The position numbers and the translations under genes were made by a program. From an uncultured Bacteroidales bacterium (GTDB lineage: Bacteria > Bacteroidota > Bacteroidia > Bacteroidales > UBA932): 40,852 nucleotides of DNA. The DNA lies in assembly GCA_900316045.1 (NCBI GenBank), contig ONBM01000013.1, positions 1 through 40,852 of the forward strand. The letters are read 5' to 3'. The notes beneath the pieces were generated by a model. That model was given only the letters and a program-made list of their open reading frames with translations, made no database searches and was not told where the DNA came from. Position 1 is the first letter of the stretch, and each line of letters begins with the position of its first letter. Positions 16,152 through 24,996 of the stretch are shown here, one piece after another.

Positions 16152-18364
16152 AGCAGTTGCCCCTGGGAACGGTCCTGGAGGAAATCGAGAAGGCTTTCCC
16201 CGAGAAGGAATATTCCATGGACATCCTCGCCGAGAAATTCCAAGGTTTTGACAAGCCTGGCATGCAGCCCGGCGAGAGGCTTTCCGCCCTCATAAAGGCA
16301 GCCGTGGAACTGACAACTCAGGATGCCCCAAAATGGGAATACATAGCTGGCCGCCTGCTGTGCTTCAAGCTGAATAAGGACATAGCAGCCGAGACCAATT
16401 CGCTCGGCGTGAACTCATTCTACGATAAGCTGCGCTACCTGACCGATGAAGGGTTGTACGGAGATTATATACTGGCAGCATATTCAAAAGAAGAAATCAA
16501 CGAGGCACAGACTTTCATGAAACCGGAAAGGGACACTCTCCTGAACTATTCCGGGCTCGACCTCCTGTCCAAACGCTATCTCCTGCGCACACATGACCAG
16601 CATCCCATTGAGATGGTTCAGGAGATGTTTCTAGGAATTGCCTTGCACCTTGCCATGCCGGAAAAGCGAGACAGAATGGGCTGGGTACGCAGATTCTACG
16701 ACATGCTGAGCCGTCTCGAAGTCACCATGGCCACCCCCACGATGGCAAACGCCCGCAAGCCTTATCACCAGCTTTCCAGCTGCTTCATAGACACGGTGCC
16801 AGACAGTCTTGAAGGAATATACCGTAGCATAGACAACTTCGCCCAAGTCAGCAAGTTCGGCGGAGGCATGGGGCTATACTTCGGGAAAGTGAGAGCGACA
16901 GGGAGCAGCATAAGGGGATTCAAAGGCGTGGCAGGAGGAGTGATTCGCTGGCTGAAGCTGGTCAATGACACTGCCGTAGCCGTAGATCAGCTCGGGGTCA
17001 GGCAGGGGGCGGTGGCCGTCTACCTGGATGCCTGGCACAAAGATCTCCCCGAATTCTTGCAAATAAGGACCAACAACGGAGACGACAGGATGAAGGCTCA
17101 CGACATATTCCCAGCCGTATGCTATCCCGACCTTTTCTGGCGCATGGCGAAAGAAGACCTGAACCAGCCTTGGCACTTGTTCTGCCCTCACGAAATCATG
17201 ACCGTGAAAGGCTACTGCCTCGAAGATTATTATGGGGAGGAATGGGAGAAACTTTACCTGGACTGCGTAGCCGATGCCAGGTTATCCAGGCGCGTCATAA
17301 GCATCAAGGACATAGTGCGCCTGGTCCTGAAATCGGCCGTCGAAACTGGCACTCCTTTCACTTTCAACAGGGACACGGTCAACGCAGCCAACCCGAATGC
17401 TCACAAAGGCATGATATACTGCTCGAATCTTTGCACTGAGATTGCCCAGAATATGTCTCCAATAGAATCCGCCGGCACGGAGATAAAGACGGAGGACGGC
17501 GATGTCGTGGTCGTTAAGACTGTCTTGCCCGGAGATTTCGTGGTCTGCAACCTGGCAAGCCTGTCACTCGGGCACTTGCCGCTTGAGGATGAGCAAAAGA
17601 TGAACGATATAGTAGCCACGGTAGTCCGAGCATTGGATAATGTGATTGATCTCAATTTCTATCCGGTGCCATATGCCCAGATCACGAACCATCGCTACCG
17701 CAGCATAGGCCTCGGGGTAAGCGGTTACCACCATGCCCTTGCCAAACGCCGCATCAGCTGGGAGAGCGAAGACCATCTAAAGTTCATGGATGAGGTCTTC
17801 GAGAGGATAAATTTTGCAGCCATCAAGGCCAGTTGCGAGCTTGCTGTTGAGAAGGGCAGGTACGACTATTTCGAGGGCAGCGACTGGCATACCGGGGAAT
17901 ATTTCAGGAAAAGAGGCTATGACTCGCAGAAGTGGCAGTCGCTTGCCGCCGATATGGCGCGCAAAGGCATGCGCAACGCCTATCTGCTGGCCATAGCACC
18001 AACCAGCAGCACAGGGATAATAGCGGGGACGACTGCTGGGGTGGATCCAGTCATGAAGCGATTCTTCCTGGAAGAGAAGAAAGGAGCCATGCTGCCACGG
18101 GTAGCTCCGGAGCTCAGCGACAAGACATACTGGCTCTACAAAGGTGCTTATCTGATGGACCAAAGCTGGAGCATGAGAGCCGCCGGAGTGCGGCAGAGGC
18201 ATATAGACCAGGCTCAGAGCGTGAATCTATACATCACCAACGATTTCACTATGAGACAAGTGCTCAACCTCTACCTCCTTGCGTGGGAGCGCGGAGTCAA
18301 GACAATCTACTACGTGCGCAGCAAGTCCCTCGAAGTAGAGGAATGCGAGAGCTGCGCCTCATGA
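16121..18364 (+). CDS. nrdA: Ribonucleotide reductase class I, alpha (catalytic) subunit
   Basis: Reduces ribonucleoside diphosphates to deoxyribonucleotides with NrdB. 747 residues from the ATG at 16121; it begins MQIIKRNGVLEQL, an ATP-cone-like allosteric N-terminus. Catalytic parts visible: redox cysteine in HQLSSCFIDT, active-site NLCTEI (Asn, thiyl Cys, Glu), GLGVSGYHHALA, the radical-transfer tyrosine pair in KTIYYVRSKS, and a C-terminal CESC pair for thioredoxin-type re-reduction. A longer reading from a TTG at 16097 would place the start inside the -7 box and is rejected. nrdB starts 4 bp after the stop, so the two are co-transcribed. Its 5' end forms one arm of an inverted repeat. 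Confidence 0.96.
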   Translation: MQIIKRNGVLEQLPLGTVLEEIEKAFPEKEYSMDILAEKFQGFDKPGMQPGERLSALIKAAVELTTQDAPKWEYIAGRLLCFKLNKDIAAETNSLGVNSFYDKLRYLTDEGLYGDYILAAYSKEEINEAQTFMKPERDTLLNYSGLDLLSKRYLLRTHDQHPIEMVQEMFLGIALHLAMPEKRDRMGWVRRFYDMLSRLEVTMATPTMANARKPYHQLSSCFIDTVPDSLEGIYRSIDNFAQVSKFGGGMGLYFGKVRATGSSIRGFKGVAGGVIRWLKLVNDTAVAVDQLGVRQGAVAVYLDAWHKDLPEFLQIRTNNGDDRMKAHDIFPAVCYPDLFWRMAKEDLNQPWHLFCPHEIMTVKGYCLEDYYGEEWEKLYLDCVADARLSRRVISIKDIVRLVLKSAVETGTPFTFNRDTVNAANPNAHKGMIYCSNLCTEIAQNMSPIESAGTEIKTEDGDVVVVKTVLPGDFVVCNLASLSLGHLPLEDEQKMNDIVATVVRALDNVIDLNFYPVPYAQITNHRYRSIGLGVSGYHHALAKRRISWESEDHLKFMDEVFERINFAAIKASCELAVEKGRYDYFEGSDWHTGEYFRKRGYDSQKWQSLAADMARKGMRNAYLLAIAPTSSTGIIAGTTAGVDPVMKRFFLEEKKGAMLPRVAPELSDKTYWLYKGAYLMDQSWSMRAAGVRQRHIDQAQSVNLYITNDFTMRQVLNLYLLAWERGVKTIYYVRSKSLEVEECESCAS

Positions 18365-18368
18365 ATTC

Positions 18369-19433
18369 ATGAATATATCATTCAGCACGATGGATAATTT
18401 GCATAAGAATAAACTATTCAATCCCAATGGAGACACCGACCTCCGCCATAGGAGGATGATAGGTGGCGACGCCACCAATCTGAACGACTTCAACAACATG
18501 AAGTACAAATGGGCTAGCGACTGGTACCGCCAGGCGATGAACAATTTCTGGATTCCGGAGGAAATCAATCTCACACAGGATGTCAAGGACTACCCTCATC
18601 TGGAGAAGCCTGAGCGCACAGCCTACGACAAGATCCTTAGCTTCCTAGTGTTCCTGGACTCTCTACAAAGCAACAACCTGCCTTCCGTAGGGGAATACAT
18701 CACCGCGAACGAAGTCAATCTCTGCCTGCACATACAGACTTTCCAGGAATGCGTCCATAGCCAAAGCTACAGCTATATGCTGGACACGATCTGCAACCCT
18801 CAGGAACGCAACGACATACTTTACCAGTGGAAGACGGACGAACGCTTGCTTCGAAGGAACACCTTCATAGGAGACTGCTACAACGAGTTCCGCGACAATC
18901 CCACTCCGCTGACTTTAATGAAAACCATGATAGCCAATTATATTCTTGAAGGAATATATTTCTATAGCGGCTTCATGTTCTTCTACAATCTCAGCCGCAA
19001 CGGCAAGATGCCAGGTTCTGCACAGGAAATCCGCTACATCAACCGCGACGAGAACACACATCTCTGGCTGTTCAGGAACATTATCCTGGAGATGAAGAAG
19101 GAAGAGCCGCAGCTCTTCACCACCGATAATGCCAAGGTCTATGAGGCCATGATGCGGGAAGGAGTGCGCCAGGAAATAGACTGGGGGCAATATGTGATTG
19201 GCAACGACATCCAGGGCCTTAACGAGTGGATGATAAAAGATTACATAGAATACCTTGGGAATATGCGTTGGAACAGCCTTGGAATGGGTTACCTGTTCGA
19301 AGAAAACCGCTCCGAACCGGAGAGCATGGGCTGGGTATCGCAATATTCCAATGCCAACATGGTGAAAACCGACTTCTTCGAAGCCAAGAGCACCGCTTAC
19401 GCCAAAAGCACAGCCCTCGAAGACGACCTGTGA
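18369..19433 (+). CDS. nrdB: Ribonucleotide reductase class I, beta (radical) subunit
   Basis: 354-residue diiron protein that makes the radical for NrdA. Metal ligands and radical site match the class Ia pattern: Asp97 in FLVFLDSLQSNN, then Glu127, His130 and Tyr134 in TFQECVHSQSYSYML. The later ligands lie in NYILEGIYFYSGF and RDENTHLWLF. Presence of Tyr134 argues against the tyrosine-less class Ic type. The C-terminus ends STALEDDL, the tail that docks into NrdA, and contains a diverged six-residue duplication (AKSTAY, AKSTAL). An alternative start at the Met seven codons in (18390) is possible. The enzyme needs oxygen for activation, which is notable if the host is an anaerobe; such organisms often also have a class III enzyme elsewhere. 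Confidence 0.95.
   Translation: MNISFSTMDNLHKNKLFNPNGDTDLRHRRMIGGDATNLNDFNNMKYKWASDWYRQAMNNFWIPEEINLTQDVKDYPHLEKPERTAYDKILSFLVFLDSLQSNNLPSVGEYITANEVNLCLHIQTFQECVHSQSYSYMLDTICNPQERNDILYQWKTDERLLRRNTFIGDCYNEFRDNPTPLTLMKTMIANYILEGIYFYSGFMFFYNLSRNGKMPGSAQEIRYINRDENTHLWLFRNIILEMKKEEPQLFTTDNAKVYEAMMREGVRQEIDWGQYVIGNDIQGLNEWMIKDYIEYLGNMRWNSLGMGYLFEENRSEPESMGWVSQYSNANMVKTDFFEAKSTAYAKSTALEDDL
19383..19418. repeat. Diverged 18-bp tandem duplication near the nrdB 3' end
   Basis: GCCAAGAGCACCGCTTAC (19383-19400) and GCCAAAAGCACAGCCCTC (19401-19418) encode AKSTAY and AKSTAL. Differences at synonymous and end positions suggest an older event than the perfect duplications elsewhere in the window. Confidence 0.6.
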
Positions 19434-19494
19434 CAAGCTCAGCTTCCAGGCCCACCTGCACAGCAAGCCTTCCTTCGCAAAGGCGTGTCCGGAG

Positions 19495-20571
19495 TTATTT
19501 CACTCTAAGCCTCTGACCAATCTGCAGGACGGTGGTTTCCTTAATGCCATTCAGCTGACAGATTTTTCTCACCGTGGTATGGTTGCGAATAGCAATCTTA
19601 CCTAAGGTATCTCCGCTGCGCACAGTATAATACCTCTTTGCCAATTCCGCCTTTCTCTCGGCTTCGGCCTTCGCCTTGGCCTCTTCCTCAGCCTTGATAC
19701 GGTCTTGAGTATCGCCTTCTATGATATCGATTTCCTCTTCTTCACTCTCTGGCACATAACGGCTGGCAGGACTGAGATACATTTTTTTCAGCACGAACAG
19801 CCTGTGCCTCAAGGTTCCGGAGGCGAAGTCAATCAGCCATTCAGGATCGAAGGCGTAACCCTTATAGCGGGTTTCGAAATGAAGATGTGGCCCAGTAGAC
19901 CTACCTGTAGAGCCGCCCAATCCGATAATGCTCCCCGCATTCACCCAATCGCCTTCTTGAGCCAGTCGCTTGGAAAGATGCCCGTAGAATGTCTCAAGTC
20001 CGTTCTCGTGGCGGATTATGACCAGATTGCCATAACCCTTATAATATCTCGACAATCTCACTTTTCCATCAAAAGCAGCATAAACAGGGGTGCCGACATC
20101 CAGAGGGAGGTCAACACCTTGGTGACGGCGACGATGGCGGTATCCGAATTTCGAATATACTGGAATTATCCTAGGGCAATGGAATCCACCAAGCGAATCA
20201 ACAATCCACACAGCTATCTCATCAGGCAGTTCGTCCATGGAAACCTGATAAGGGACAGCTTTTTCCGTGTTCCAAAATTTTTCAAACTCATCCTTGCCGT
20301 TGGCATATTCAGGCAATTTGAAATATTTCCAAGTATAATCAGAGTATAAAATAATCTTGATGAATGGGCTTGCCGTATCCAGAGTGTCCATGACCTCCTG
20401 AGATTGATTAAGGGTTTGTACGGAAGCCGTAGACAGCCGCGGAATCATCACCTCCGCCTGTTTCTTTGTCTTTATCGTGGTGTCCTGCGCATTCAACGCT
20501 GCGGCACAAAAAAATGTTAAAACAGCAAGGGCCAGAACTCTGACACCTGCCGGATAAATTTTAACTTTCAT
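19495..20571 (-). CDS. Secreted M23 metallopeptidase with C-terminal LysM domain
   Basis: 358 residues. A signal peptide (ALAVLTFFCAAALNA, then QDT) directs export. The M23 (lysostaphin-type) domain at about residues 140-260 has both zinc motifs: HQGVDLPLDVGTPV (HxGxD) and GPHLHFE (HxH), so an active peptidoglycan endopeptidase is expected. A Glu/Ala/Lys-rich helical stretch leads to a LysM peptidoglycan-binding domain (YYTVRSGDTLGKIAIRNH to the end, LRVK). The likely role is cell-wall remodelling in growth or division. It is the last gene of the ruvX-def-manB set and converges with nrdB; no clear shared terminator is seen in the 61 bp between. Confidence 0.92.
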   Translation of the reverse strand: MKVKIYPAGVRVLALAVLTFFCAAALNAQDTTIKTKKQAEVMIPRLSTASVQTLNQSQEVMDTLDTASPFIKIILYSDYTWKYFKLPEYANGKDEFEKFWNTEKAVPYQVSMDELPDEIAVWIVDSLGGFHCPRIIPVYSKFGYRHRRRHQGVDLPLDVGTPVYAAFDGKVRLSRYYKGYGNLVIIRHENGLETFYGHLSKRLAQEGDWVNAGSIIGLGGSTGRSTGPHLHFETRYKGYAFDPEWLIDFASGTLRHRLFVLKKMYLSPASRYVPESEEEEIDIIEGDTQDRIKAEEEAKAKAEAERKAELAKRYYTVRSGDTLGKIAIRNHTTVRKICQLNGIKETTVLQIGQRLRVK

Positions 20572-20584
20572 CCGAAAAATTCAA

Positions 20585-21943
20585 TTAAATCTTTGCGTTG
20601 AATTTTTCCATAAGAAGTTTTTTGGTCTCAGTTACTTTTTCATCCAGAAGCTTCTGCGAAGTGGCCTCGCAGATGAACCTCAGGTATGGTTCTGTGTTCG
20701 AAGGCCTGATATTGAACCACCAGTCTTTGAACTCCACCCTGTAGCCATCGAAGTCCATCTCTGCCTCTGGCTTCTCTTGCGATGTAAAATGCTCTTTTAC
20801 GGCATCCATCGCACCTTTCTTATCATCTATCCTGAAATTGATTTCTCCAGAATTCTCGTAATGAGAAATGCTACCTATGAACTGGCTCAGCGTGATTCCC
20901 TCTTTCTTTAATCCAGAAACAATCCTTAGCACCAGCATGGATGCCAGAAGACCGCTGTCAGAATAGAAGAAATCGCGGAAGTAATAGTGCCCTGCAAGCT
21001 CTCCGCCCCAGACACCATCAATCTCGCGCAGCTTGCGAGCGGCGAAAGCGCGGCCGACCTTCCAAGTCACAACCTTCATTCCCTGCGGAACAAGATATTC
21101 AGAAACCGACTTCGAGCTTCTTATATCCTGAAGGACGATTCCCTTCTCATGCCTCTCGTCTATGAAGTATCTGCCAAGCAATGCAATGATAAGGTCAGGA
21201 GAAATGAACTGGCCTTTCTCATCTACGAACATCACCCTATCGGCATCACCATCATAAATCACGCCTGCGTCAGCTCCTGTCTTACGGACAGCCTCTTCCA
21301 GCGGAATCACATTCTTTGGAATTAGAGGATTTGGCTCATGATTCGGGAAACTGCCGTCCATTTTATCGAAAAGATAAGTCGGAGCCTCACCAAAGATTTC
21401 TTTGGCATAAAGCGTTGACATTCCATTCGACAAGTCGAACGCCAATTTCAAATTTGAATAGTCGCCCTTGAATTTCAGCAAGAAATTCAGGTAGTCTTGA
21501 TGAATGTCCTTCGGAATGACTTTTCCTCGGACATCGGCGACTGGCGTAGGCTTTCCATCCTCTATCCATTTCTGAATCTGCCCCAAGCCAGAGTCCAGGC
21601 CGACAGGAAGGGCATTTTCACACGACACCTTCATACCGTTATATTCCTTCGGATTGTGAGAAGCCGTGATCTGCACGGAAGCCTTGAAGCCGTAATTGGC
21701 GGTACCGAAATATACCATAGGCGTGGTGCTGAGACCGATGTCGTACACATCAGCGCCAGCATCGGTTATTCCTTTCACGAGATATTCATGAATCTCCGGG
21801 GAAGAAAGCCTGCAGTCGCGCCCGACCAAGACTTTATCAGTTTTTAACAGTTCAGGAATGAAATATCCTACTTTGTAAGCGGTGTGCCGATCAAAATCGA
21901 CATTATAAATCCCGCGAATATCGTATGCGTGAAAAGCTCCCAT
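20585..21943 (-). CDS. manB: Phosphomannomutase/phosphoglucomutase
   Basis: 452-residue alpha-D-phosphohexomutase converting hexose 6- and 1-phosphates for sugar-nucleotide and glycan synthesis. The four-domain layout is clear: the phosphoserine loop VQITASHNPKEYNGMK, the metal-binding DGDADRVMF, the sugar-specificity loop GGELAGHYYFRD and the phosphate-binding RPSNTEPYLRF. GEMSGH/GELAGH-type loops go with mannose/glucose-phosphate enzymes rather than glucosamine mutase (GlmM). The gene symbol is by family; the preferred sugar cannot be read from sequence. It lies 6 bp downstream of def and 13 bp before the M23-LysM gene. Confidence 0.9.
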   Translation of the reverse strand: MGAFHAYDIRGIYNVDFDRHTAYKVGYFIPELLKTDKVLVGRDCRLSSPEIHEYLVKGITDAGADVYDIGLSTTPMVYFGTANYGFKASVQITASHNPKEYNGMKVSCENALPVGLDSGLGQIQKWIEDGKPTPVADVRGKVIPKDIHQDYLNFLLKFKGDYSNLKLAFDLSNGMSTLYAKEIFGEAPTYLFDKMDGSFPNHEPNPLIPKNVIPLEEAVRKTGADAGVIYDGDADRVMFVDEKGQFISPDLIIALLGRYFIDERHEKGIVLQDIRSSKSVSEYLVPQGMKVVTWKVGRAFAARKLREIDGVWGGELAGHYYFRDFFYSDSGLLASMLVLRIVSGLKKEGITLSQFIGSISHYENSGEINFRIDDKKGAMDAVKEHFTSQEKPEAEMDFDGYRVEFKDWWFNIRPSNTEPYLRFICEATSQKLLDEKVTETKKLLMEKFNAKI

Positions 21944-21949
21944 TATCTG

Positions 21950-22504
21950 TCATTTAATTTTCGTCGGATATCTTGCAGAAATCCTGCCTTTCTCGATGGC
22001 AAATAACTTTTTTGAAATAATTTTTTTTCGTATGGGGGCTACATGATCCACGAACATGTCCCCATCCAGATGCGACATTTCGTGCTGGACCATCCTGCAG
22101 GCAAATTTGTCGAAATGCTCAGTGACTTTCTTCAGATTTTCGTCATAATATTCGACGGTCATGCTAGAAGGCCTGCGCACGCTGCAGAAAATGTCCGGGA
22201 TGCTCAGGCACCCCTCCTCATATTCAGTTTTATTCTCGCTTTCTTCCACAATGACAGGATTTATCATCACCCTTTTGAAGTCTTTCAGATAGTCATAAAC
22301 TTCCGTCATCCCAGTGCCGTCCACGATGAGCACCCTCTGGCTAACCCCTATTTGTGGCGCTGCCAAGCCACAGCCCTGAGCGCTGGCAAGCGTGTCCTTC
22401 AAATCCTTCACGAGATTCTGAATGTTCTCTTTATCATTGAGGTCGGCGGGCTTAGCGACCTCCCTCAGCACTTCCGAACCATAGAGATAAATTGGCTGTA
22501 TCAT
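21950..22504 (-). CDS. def: Peptide deformylase
   Basis: Removes the formyl group from nascent N-terminal methionine. 184 residues with all three motifs: GCGLAAPQIGV, EEGCLSIP (metal Cys) and QHEMSHLDG (HExxH zinc/iron ligands). The start gives MIQPIYLYGSEVLR. It follows ruvX by 4 bp, the usual pairing in Bacteroidota. Confidence 0.96.
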   Translation of the reverse strand: MIQPIYLYGSEVLREVAKPADLNDKENIQNLVKDLKDTLASAQGCGLAAPQIGVSQRVLIVDGTGMTEVYDYLKDFKRVMINPVIVEESENKTEYEEGCLSIPDIFCSVRRPSSMTVEYYDENLKKVTEHFDKFACRMVQHEMSHLDGDMFVDHVAPIRKKIISKKLFAIEKGRISARYPTKIK

Positions 22505-22508
22505 ATTC

Positions 22509-22922
22509 CTATTTCTTTTTATCTAGATAACCCTGCAAAATTATGGCGGCGCTTATCTTATCCACCGATGCCTTGTTCCTCCTGTCTTTCGCCTTCATCC
22601 CCCCATCAATCATTGCCCTGTGAGCAAGCACAGATGTGAATCTTTCATCTTCCAATGCAACCGGAACCCCTGGAAATGCCTTTCCTAATTGCTTTAGAAA
22701 TATATCGACATCTGCAGCGGCCTCAGACGGAGTATTATCCAGGTTCATTGGATAACCCACCACGAACTGGGTGACGGTTTCCTTCTGAGCATAATTTTTG
22801 AGATATTCTATTATCTTTGCACCGTCAACTGTTTCCAGTGGAGAAGCGAAGACGAAGAGAGGATCGCTAACAGCAATTCCGACTCTTCTTCGTCCATAAT
22901 CTATGCCGATTATCCTTTCCAT
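22509..22922 (-). CDS. ruvX: RuvX/YqgF-family nuclease (putative Holliday junction resolvase or pre-16S rRNA processing)
   Basis: 137 residues with an RNase H-like fold: GIDYGRRRVGIAVSD at the N-terminus, VVGYPMN in the middle, and LEDERFTS plus the final DKISAAIILQGYL helix with an acidic residue. In E. coli the homologue matures the 5' end of 16S rRNA; a resolvase role has also been proposed. The start is set at 22922 (MERIIGIDYG) because an earlier in-frame ATG at 22931 lies inside the promoter's -7 region. First gene of a four-gene minus-strand operon. Confidence 0.92.
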   Translation of the reverse strand: MERIIGIDYGRRRVGIAVSDPLFVFASPLETVDGAKIIEYLKNYAQKETVTQFVVGYPMNLDNTPSEAAADVDIFLKQLGKAFPGVPVALEDERFTSVLAHRAMIDGGMKAKDRRNKASVDKISAAIILQGYLDKKK

Positions 22923-22928
22923 TGGTTG

Positions 22929-22959
22929 CAAATTTATAGAAAAAGGCGGTTAAGTCAAA
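22929..22959 (-). promoter_or_regulatory. Promoter of the ruvX-def-manB-M23 operon
   Basis: On the minus strand TTTG (22956-22959), 19 bp, TAAATTTG (22929-22936): a perfect consensus match. Only six bases separate the -7 box from the chosen ruvX start, so the transcript is almost leaderless. The divergent M23 gene begins at 22965, immediately beside the -33 box. Confidence 0.72.
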
Positions 22960-22964
22960 ATAGC

Positions 22965-23822
22965 ATGTCGAGAGAGAAAAAAGAGAAACGACCGATTGTC
23001 AATAACTTTAAGCTGACTTTGTCCGATAAAGACAAGGGCAAAGACTTGAAGACCGTCTCGTTCACGAGAATCCAAGGCCTGATCGCGATAATCACCATAA
23101 TCATCGTATATAGTTTCTTGGTGATTTCATTATTCATATATACTCCGCTCAAAACTTTCATTCCTGGCTACCCTGACGCTGAGACAAGAAGAGAGGCTAT
23201 CCGGAATGCAATCAGAATAGACTCTCTTGAGACTGAAATCACAAAGTGGGCTTTATATTCAGAAAATTTTGCCAGAATAATCGATGGACAAGAGCCATTG
23301 GAACTTGACAGCCTGATGGAAATCAAGGCTAAGTCAGACTCCATCGCCATCGACCCTAAAAGACTGGACGAGAGCCGGCAGAAGTTGAAAGATGAGGTCA
23401 CGAAAGCTGATGAGTTCGCATTGAAGCCTGTGGAGAGGCGCTCCCTGCCTATTGAGGGGATGCATTTCTTCACCCCTCTGAAGGGGGTCATATCGCAAGG
23501 TTATGACAAGGCTTTGCATCCATACATCGACATTACCGCCCCGGAAAATTCAACCGTAATGTCCGTGCTGGATGGAACGGTCATTTCTGCCGGCTGGAGC
23601 GATGAATATGGTTACACTATTCAGATTCAGCATGAGGGCGACATCATATCCGTCTATAAGCATAATCAAAAGCTCTTGAAGAAGGTAGGGGATAAAGTGA
23701 CGGCAGGAATGCCCATCGCCATTGTCGGTAACACTGGCAACACATCAAAAGGAAACCATCTGCATTTCGAGCTATGGCACAAAGGAGAGGCCGTGGACCC
23801 GACTAAATATATCAGCTTCTAA
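22965..23822 (+). CDS. Membrane-anchored M23-family peptidase
   Basis: 285 residues. A short basic cytoplasmic tail is followed by one membrane helix (about residues 37-60, LIAIITIIIVYSFLVISLFI), a periplasmic linker and a C-terminal M23 domain. Zinc motifs are present in altered form: HPYIDI has the His and Asp of HxGxD but Tyr for Gly, and GNHLHFELW keeps HxH, so activity is plausible. It resembles the M23 proteins that sit next to dxr-rseP in Bacteroidota and probably acts in cell-wall turnover. The start chosen is the Met before SREKKEKRP; an upstream TTG reading overlaps the divergent promoter. The stop is followed directly by the dxr ATG. Confidence 0.88.
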   Translation: MSREKKEKRPIVNNFKLTLSDKDKGKDLKTVSFTRIQGLIAIITIIIVYSFLVISLFIYTPLKTFIPGYPDAETRREAIRNAIRIDSLETEITKWALYSENFARIIDGQEPLELDSLMEIKAKSDSIAIDPKRLDESRQKLKDEVTKADEFALKPVERRSLPIEGMHFFTPLKGVISQGYDKALHPYIDITAPENSTVMSVLDGTVISAGWSDEYGYTIQIQHEGDIISVYKHNQKLLKKVGDKVTAGMPIAIVGNTGNTSKGNHLHFELWHKGEAVDPTKYISF

Positions 23823-24992
23823 ATGGAGAGAAAGAGAAGAATTGCGATTCTGGGGTCGACAGGATCAATAGGGACACAGACACTTGACGTCATAAGGCAG
23901 CACAGGGACAAATTCGAAGTTGAATTGCTAACTTGCAACTCCAGCGTTGACCTGCTGGCTCAGCAAGCGAAGGAATTCGATGCGAACAACGCTGTCATCT
24001 GCAACGAAGTCCTTTACCCGGAACTATCGAACCTGCTAGAGAATACTGACACGAAAGCTTTCGCAGGGATAAAATCCGTCTGCGACCTGGTTGCTTCTGA
24101 CAACGTGGATATCGTGGTTGGTGCCATGGTGGGATTCAGTGGGCTGAAACCGACTCTCTCTGCAATAGACGCTGGAAAAATCATCGCTTTGGCAAACAAA
24201 GAGACGTTGGTGGCTGCGGGTGGAATAGTAACCTCAGAGGCGCAGAAGCATAACGCCCCGATAATTCCAATCGATTCTGAGCATTCAGCGATCTTCCAGT
24301 GCCTGCTCAGCGCCCAAGGCAATAAAATCGCCAAAATCCATCTCACAGCATCTGGCGGCCCATTCAGGACGTGGGATAAGGACAGGATTGAGAAAGCGAC
24401 AAAAGACGATGCTTTGAAGCACCCTAACTGGAATATGGGAGCGAAGGTCACTATCGACTCATCCACCATGATGAACAAAGGGTTTGAGGTGATTGAGGCA
24501 AAATGGCTCTTCAGGCAGCCTGTAAGCAAGATAAATGTCATCATACAACCGGAATCCATCATTCATTCGATGATTGAATATGAAGATGGAGCAGTCATGG
24601 CGCAGCTTGCCTGCCCGGACATGAGGGAGCCTATTCAATTCGCCCTTGGTTTTCCAGAAAGGATGCCTCTGGACAATAAAAAAATGGACTTTGCTGAGCT
24701 GGGGAGCATCTCTTTCTTCAAGCCGGACATGGACAAATTCCCTTGCCTCGGCCTTGCATATGAGGCTATCGGGCGAGGCGGGAACATTCCATGCGTGATG
24801 AATGCCGCCAATGAATCTGCAGTCGCCGCATTTTTGCGAGACAGGATCGGCTTTTATGATATTCCTCACATAATTAGTGAGTGCATGGAGAAGGCTGAGG
24901 CCATAAAAGAGCCAACACTCGATGACATATTCATGACTAACGCTGTAGTTCGGCGAATGGCAGATGCCATGATAGAAAAGATGGAGAGGTAG
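23823..24992 (+). CDS. dxr: 1-deoxy-D-xylulose 5-phosphate reductoisomerase
   Basis: Second step of the MEP isoprenoid pathway: converts DXP to 2-C-methyl-D-erythritol 4-phosphate with NADPH. 389 residues, normal length. Visible: the nucleotide-binding ILGSTGSIGTQTLDVI, ALANKETLVAAGG, the metal ligands in PIDSEHSAIFQCL, the flexible-loop SGGPFR and DSSTMMNKGFEVIEAKWLF. It starts the base after the upstream M23 stop and is followed after 4 bp by rseP. Confidence 0.97.
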   Translation: MERKRRIAILGSTGSIGTQTLDVIRQHRDKFEVELLTCNSSVDLLAQQAKEFDANNAVICNEVLYPELSNLLENTDTKAFAGIKSVCDLVASDNVDIVVGAMVGFSGLKPTLSAIDAGKIIALANKETLVAAGGIVTSEAQKHNAPIIPIDSEHSAIFQCLLSAQGNKIAKIHLTASGGPFRTWDKDRIEKATKDDALKHPNWNMGAKVTIDSSTMMNKGFEVIEAKWLFRQPVSKINVIIQPESIIHSMIEYEDGAVMAQLACPDMREPIQFALGFPERMPLDNKKMDFAELGSISFFKPDMDKFPCLGLAYEAIGRGGNIPCVMNAANESAVAAFLRDRIGFYDIPHIISECMEKAEAIKEPTLDDIFMTNAVVRRMADAMIEKMER

Positions 24993-24996
24993 GAAT

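Noticed and set aside
19434..19494. Terminator between nrdB and the convergent M23 gene
   Set aside because: Only a 5-bp GCCTT/AAGGC stem with an 8-nt loop and no T tract; too weak to call.
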